A stretch of DNA of 64,000 nucleotides, from assembly GCA_019321725.1 (NCBI GenBank), contig CM033119.1, positions 16,504,694 through 16,568,693 of the forward strand, read 5' to 3'. The translations under genes and the position numbers were made by a program. Each line of letters starts with the position of its first letter. The first letter of the stretch is position 1. Of this stretch, positions 59,150 to 64,000 are shown one piece after another. The notes beneath the pieces are model-generated. The model was not told the origin of the DNA. It made no database searches and saw only the letters and a list, made by a program, of their open reading frames with translations. Source of the DNA: Paulownia fortunei (taxonomy: Eukaryota; Streptophyta; Magnoliopsida; Lamiales; Paulowniaceae).

Positions 59150-60240
59150 GGAAATAAACCCTAAAAAGACTTAGGCGCCCACTTGGGAGCTCTCATAATG
59201 CCTGGGCACTTTGCTGCCACGAGCTCAACATGTGGCTTTAATGTCTTCACTAGGTTGAGAAATGAATGACTTGACCTAAGCAACTAGAAAACATAGCACG
59301 TGGGGTTAGATGCCCTCGTCAGGTCAAGGCACGTATGCCTTGGCTTGGCGCACAGGCAAAGCACGCTCACCATATCAAGGCATGAATACCTCAAGCACCC
59401 TAGGCGCCCTCACTAGGTTGAGGCATTGGCAAGGTAGTGCCTCGACTTACTACCTACTATAAAGCACCATTAGTCGTGCTGCTCCCACCTCACCTATCAC
59501 CACTTGATCCAAAAGACTTACCAACTCTCGCTTATATTTTGTTTTTCACATGCAATAAATAAGACAAGTAAGGTCGACTTTTCAACACAACAAGATCCCG
59601 TATAACTCAATAAAAGGGACACTAATTTGCACAATGGTGATTGAAAAATACATAAGGATAAGGAGAAACATAACCTCTTTGTATAAAGAAATTCCTAAAT
59701 TGAGAGTTGATCTCTCTAAAGGAGGCAATCCTGACCAAATAAAATTTTCCTTACGAGAAGAGACTTCTTTATTAAGGCAAACCTTATCGAAAAGAAGAAA
59801 TCTCCTAAATAAACCAAAAAATGAGAGATTTATTCTTAAAGACAAAAATCGTCGTATTTGATAAACACCTCGAAAACACCTCTATTATAAAAACACCTAC
59901 AACAAAGGCAAATCTACCCCTAGTTGCACTCTTCGATTAACTTACTCCCAACTAGTATTTTTGTTAGAAGTTTACATAAAAGTGAATGGTTGTATGATAG
60001 ACCCTATAATATTCATAATAATCAAATAGGTTTATTCCAATAAGCCCAAGGGGATAAGAGATATTGTCAACATATGCACCTTAGCACATGGTAGGGTGAC
60101 TCTTTTTGAACACCTATAAATACCTTATTCTCCCTTCATTTCTGGTACATTCACTTTTTATTTATGTTTATGCTTTTAACTTTCTCAATCAATTAGATAT
60201 TTGGGAGGAGTTGACCATCATACTCTTGTCAATCATAAGA
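59150..60240 (+). mobile_element. Probable LTR-type remnant with degenerate tandem units
   Basis: 59160-59480 holds four or so degenerate units of about 45-70 bp (gccctcactaggttgaggca, gccctcgtcaggtcaaggca, ctcaccatatcaaggcatga). Further on, 60100-60170 reads CACCTATAAATACC followed by a pyrimidine-rich leader, the arrangement expected for an LTR promoter. No paired LTR or protein domain found. Confidence 0.35.
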
Positions 60241-60274
60241 TTTTTACATCAGTAACAAATAACTCAACACACTT

Positions 60275-61300
60275 ACTTTTTCTTTTTTGATAATTAAATG
60301 TTTATGCATTAAATTTGGGCAGAAGCCCTAACCAAACTACAGAACGAAGGTCTATACAACAAAATAGAATAACATAAAAGAGGGAATAGGAAAATTAGGG
60401 TTTAGGCCTAACTAATACAAAAGAAATGCTATAATCCAAGTGTTGGTATGGAGATTGATGGTAGAAATCAAATTTTATGAGAAAAGGCAGACCATTGAAA
60501 ATGATGGGGAAGCTAAATCATTCACTTTGTATGTGACTTGAGCAAACAGAATATTTTTCTATCAAAGAGAAAAACCACTCTAACTTTACCTAGGGTTCCC
60601 GACAAACAAGAATATTCAAAGTAGAAGAAATCTCATCCACATCAGCAAGAGAAAAAATGTGATTCCAACCCAACTCCAGAAGGCCAAATTTATGCAGAAA
60701 TGAAGTCTCAAAATAACAAGTACCAAACACTTTCATATAAGCCCAACTTTCACATAATGTAGACAACAGAAACAACAAACAAAGCTTGAAAAACATAGCA
60801 ACAAAAAATAGTACCAAACATATAACAAGAACATAAGTAAATAAATGCATAAAACACCATAAGAGAAAGGCAATCCGGCCATGGTGGGTCCAAAATTCGA
60901 GTCAAAGGTTGGCCAAGCCTTTGACGAAGCTTGTTTGTATGTCAACCTGAGAAAGAGAGTCGTGTGCCTTCTTAGAAGGTTGATGGATTGAGATGCAATA
61001 GAAGATTGAGACCAAATATTAGTACAGTGACTCTGGTGGTATGGGTGTTAGATCTGGCAAAAAGGTAGTACTCCCTTATCAAATTGGGCAAGGATGACGC
61101 TGTTGAAGAGCTCATAAGAAATGAAAACCCCAAATCTGGATGATGGTGTTGTTCTTTTTGATTTAACGAACGATTGAGTTGATATGAGGTAAGTGTTGAA
61201 GATATGGAGATGACATTTACTATATGATGGTGGGGAAGTTCAACTTACCATGTCTCTTTAGAGTGGTATAAAAGAAGAGAAGAAAAAAGAACTATGATAA
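60275..61300 (-). mobile_element. Possible 3' part of a LINE-type element
   Basis: On the minus strand the block ends with GGGCTTCTGCCC, AATTTAATGCATAAAC, then ATTATCAAAAAAGAAAAAG, resembling the 3' UTR and A-rich tail of plant LINEs. Base composition is more gene-like than the flanks, but no reverse transcriptase motif is visible, so it would be 5'-truncated or dead. Confidence 0.3.
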
Positions 61301-63463
61301 ATTGAAATATAAAATATAAAGAATAAGATTAAATTAATGATGAAAAGGATAAGATAACTACAAAGCAACCAAAAAAAACTCTAAACAAAAGAGTAGAAAC
61401 GAGAGAGAGCTCATAGCCTCTCATTCCGCATGTGAGAATAGTTGCATATTAATTGATACTCAACATGCTTGTTGTTTGGACATGCCACTACCTATATAAT
61501 TATAGAAATATAAACATTGATTTTATTTCTCTCTCTTACTGAAAAATAAATTACTATCTAAAATTAGCCTAATCGATCTACTTGCTCAAATAGAATTGAT
61601 CATTTTAAAACTTGCTAGTTTTAAAATTTTAGTATGCCAAAATCGTGTTGAAAAAATATAATTAAAATTCATGCAAACTGCTATATCTACATATGTACGC
61701 ACATATATGCACACACAAATTTTTATAATTAAATTTTTTGCTAACCTTCAAATCCCTCCTATCCATACAAATCATCTACAAATCATGAGACTTTAATTTT
61801 AATTAGATGACACTCACTTCTTCTCTCCCCTTACATTCTATTATATTTTTCTCATAATTATTTATCTGAATTGTAAGTAAAGCTATGATCTTTTATTTTT
61901 ATTTATTTTTAAATATTTTAACTTGTAACTACAAATAAGTTGAATTATGAGGAAATAATTCAAATCTAACTAATTGTTCAATCAAATCCCTAAATATAAA
62001 TAAATAAAAACATAGAATTCAACCAACCAAACTGCTTGATTTGAAAAGATAATCCTACAATTGTGGTTTCCTTTTTGCCAATTGACAATCAGTGGATCGA
62101 ATTGTAATTTTAGGACGAATGACCCTAATCCGACCACGTAAGCACCTGACATCATATCTAAACATTGAACTATCATCAAGTATAATTCACAATGGATATC
62201 TCAACAATTAATGAAGATTCTTCACATAACCTCATTTACATTTATCCTATTTTTTTATCCCAACAAGTAATTAGTTTTTCTTTTAATCATCATTGTGATT
62301 TATGAGACTTAAGGGCAAATGAGATTTCATTCTCCCAAATTTAATAATTTTAGCAGTTTACTCTAAAAAATAAATTTTAAGTATTTTAATCTTTAAAATT
62401 AATTATTTTAACACCACTTTCAAAGTAAATTTTAAGTACTATATCCCACCAACTTACATTTATCATAATATTTTATTTCTAATGCTATTTTCAAATCAAT
62501 TTTCACTAAAATGCTCTTCATTAGCCATATTTTTTCATATTTTCTCCACTCAAAAATCGAGAAAATATATTGTGATATTTTTTTATTATTGTCGATGATG
62601 AAAATATGACAAATGGTAGCATCTATAATATTTTTAATACTGCAATCGATACTATTTTAGCAAATACACTATTATTTGTCGTAGTTTCAATGTTGATAAT
62701 TATAAATATAATATTACGATATTCTTTTTTTTCGACTTTTGAATCGAAAGATGGAATAAAAAGAACGACGACGACTAATGAAGAATATTCTGAAAATAAT
62801 ATTAATAGGTAAAATATTATTTTGAAGAAATATTGAGAGGGCAAAATGTTATAATAAAAATAAATTAAGATAATAAAGTGCGTAAAATTTATTTTGAAGA
62901 TAAAATATTAAAATGATTAAATTTGAAGGAAAGAATTAAAGGGAAATTTATTTTTAATATAATTACAAAAATGCAAAGTGGCAAAACACTTCTATAATAA
63001 TTCTCAGAGTCACAATTACAGGGAAGCTTCTCTTGTTTGTCATAGCAAAAGCAAGAAATGTCAACCAACTCACCTTAAAATATGATTTCCTCATCAAAAT
63101 GCACACATATTTTGACCACTCACCATAATACAAGCCAGCCAACAATAACCGAAAACGACACCGTTATCTTCAGATAAAACTTCTCTCTTCCCGCAGGCAA
63201 CTTCATGATACCATGATCTTTCCGTTGATAACAAATCCAGAAAAAAAAAACCGCCCTTTTTCCCATTACTGTTTTCTTTTTTCATTCTTTCAATAATTTC
63301 AATTTGTTGAATGTTTCGATCCAATTATTTATGGCCATAGATTGATCAGCGCAAGCTAGGGTTTTGTTTTTCTTATTTTCGTGCATTCTTGGTGTCGCCA
63401 TTGTGATTTTTAGCTCTAATTTGTATATTTAATTTAAGGGTCTGTAATTATTTTGGGGGGAAA
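61300..63463. other. Intergenic and promoter region of the SNARE-like gene
   Basis: AT-rich up to about 62950. 63100-63460 is less so and should contain the promoter and leader, including a ctagggtttt motif near 63356. No TATA box was convincing. Confidence 0.4.
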
Positions 63464-64000
63464 ATGGCATCGACTTTTGATAGATGGGAGAAAGATCCGT
63501 TTTTTTCTGCAGCGGAGGAAGTTCAGGAATCTGCTGACAGGTGCTATAAAGAATTTCCCATTTTTCTCATAGGTTTTTGAATACAATATTTTAGGAATGC
63601 AAATGACATTCTTGTGTAAAGTAATTGAGAGTTTTAATTTTCTCCTAGTGGGCAATATTTGTTACCTGATCAATTTTTATTTTCGTATTATTGATGGAAT
63701 TTATCTATTTTATTGTGAAGGATGGAATCGACTTATAGAACATGGGTTCATGCAATAAAGGATACTACTGGTGTTTGGAATTTGGATGAGCTACGAAGAG
63801 ATCTCCAGACAACCCTTGGCACAGCCAAGTGGCAGGTCGTTTGCCTATATGTACTTACGTGATAACAGTATATTTACACACAAATTGTAGAGGTTGCATC
63901 ATGTTTTCTGAAAGTATCGTTTTTTTTTCTGGTGTGAGTTTATGCTTATGTGTTGTTGTACTGGTGTGCTTATTTATGAAATGGTTGTGGGTGTGATTGA
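63464..64000 (+). CDS. Syntaxin/t-SNARE-like protein, 5' part (runs past window end)
   Basis: Exon 1 63464-63540 and exon 2 63721-63835 join in frame (GT-AG; 77+115 nt = 64 codons). The N-terminus begins MASTFDRWEKDPFFSAAEEV and continues with QESADRMESTYRTW and WNLDELRRDLQTTLGTAKWQ. This matches the start of the plant putative syntaxin/t-SNARE family (At4g30240/At1g27700-like), with the syntaxin-6-type N-terminal helical domain; these proteins are expected to act in Golgi/endosomal membrane fusion. Exon 2 ends at a GT donor (63836) and the next exon lies beyond 64000, so the SNARE motif and membrane anchor, if present, cannot be seen. The 63836-64000 tail is intron. Confidence 0.85.

Noticed and set aside
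1..64000. CRISPR arrays, bacterial-type operons or a multi-gene biosynthetic cluster
   Set aside because: The DNA is plant nuclear; no spaced short repeats of array type and no set of functionally linked neighbouring genes were found.

Overview
The window is AT-rich nuclear DNA from a flowering plant, most likely a eudicot. Genes are sparse and intron-containing, TATA boxes and GT-AG introns are of plant type, and several proteins are plant-typical: an intronless SBT1 subtilase, a plant Rmt2-like ankyrin-methyltransferase, an At2g23090-type small zinc-binding protein, a glycine-rich secreted protein and a plant SNARE-like protein. The species cannot be fixed from sequence alone. Most of the window is intergenic DNA built from old transposable elements, tandem duplications and microsatellites.

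Layout. 1-6.2 kb: repeat-derived DNA, including one copy of a 0.55 kb dispersed repeat, a 40 bp tandem pair and a 247 bp direct duplication. 6.3-9.4 kb (minus): a three-exon gene for a 77-residue At2g23090-like protein, whose 2.7 kb second intron carries a 582 bp hAT-type MITE with a perfect 8 bp target duplication. 10.8-14.1 kb: a complete 3,341 bp hAT transposon with 15 bp perfect terminal inverted repeats, a near-perfect 8 bp target duplication and an uninterrupted 703-codon transposase. 14-29 kb: noncoding DNA with a segmental duplication (17.3 and 25.9 kb), LTR-like remnants, a 228 bp tandem repeat, a PPR pseudogene scrap and an acyl-CoA-binding-protein-like pseudogene split by a MITE. 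29.4-30.4 kb (minus): a glycine-rich secreted protein gene with an apparent one-base frameshift. 30-42 kb: AT-rich, no recognisable gene. 42.8-45.3 kb: a 2.5 kb non-autonomous hAT-like element rich in CTCGCGAG/GAGCTCGAGC motifs, lying upstream of the subtilase gene (46.2-48.5 kb, plus). 49.5-54.4 kb (minus): the three-exon Rmt2-like gene, convergent with the subtilase. 55-61 kb: probable Ty3/Gypsy LTR-type and LINE-type remnants. 63.5 kb to the end (plus): the first two exons of a syntaxin/t-SNARE-like gene that runs out of the window.

The genes do not form a pathway or cluster; they are unrelated single-copy plant genes separated by transposon-rich DNA. I found no convincing new multi-gene system. 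The most informative observations concern mobile elements: an apparently intact hAT transposon with a hairpin cluster upstream of its promoter, and a MITE whose removal (with one target-site copy) restores a continuous reading frame across its insertion point in a pseudogene.
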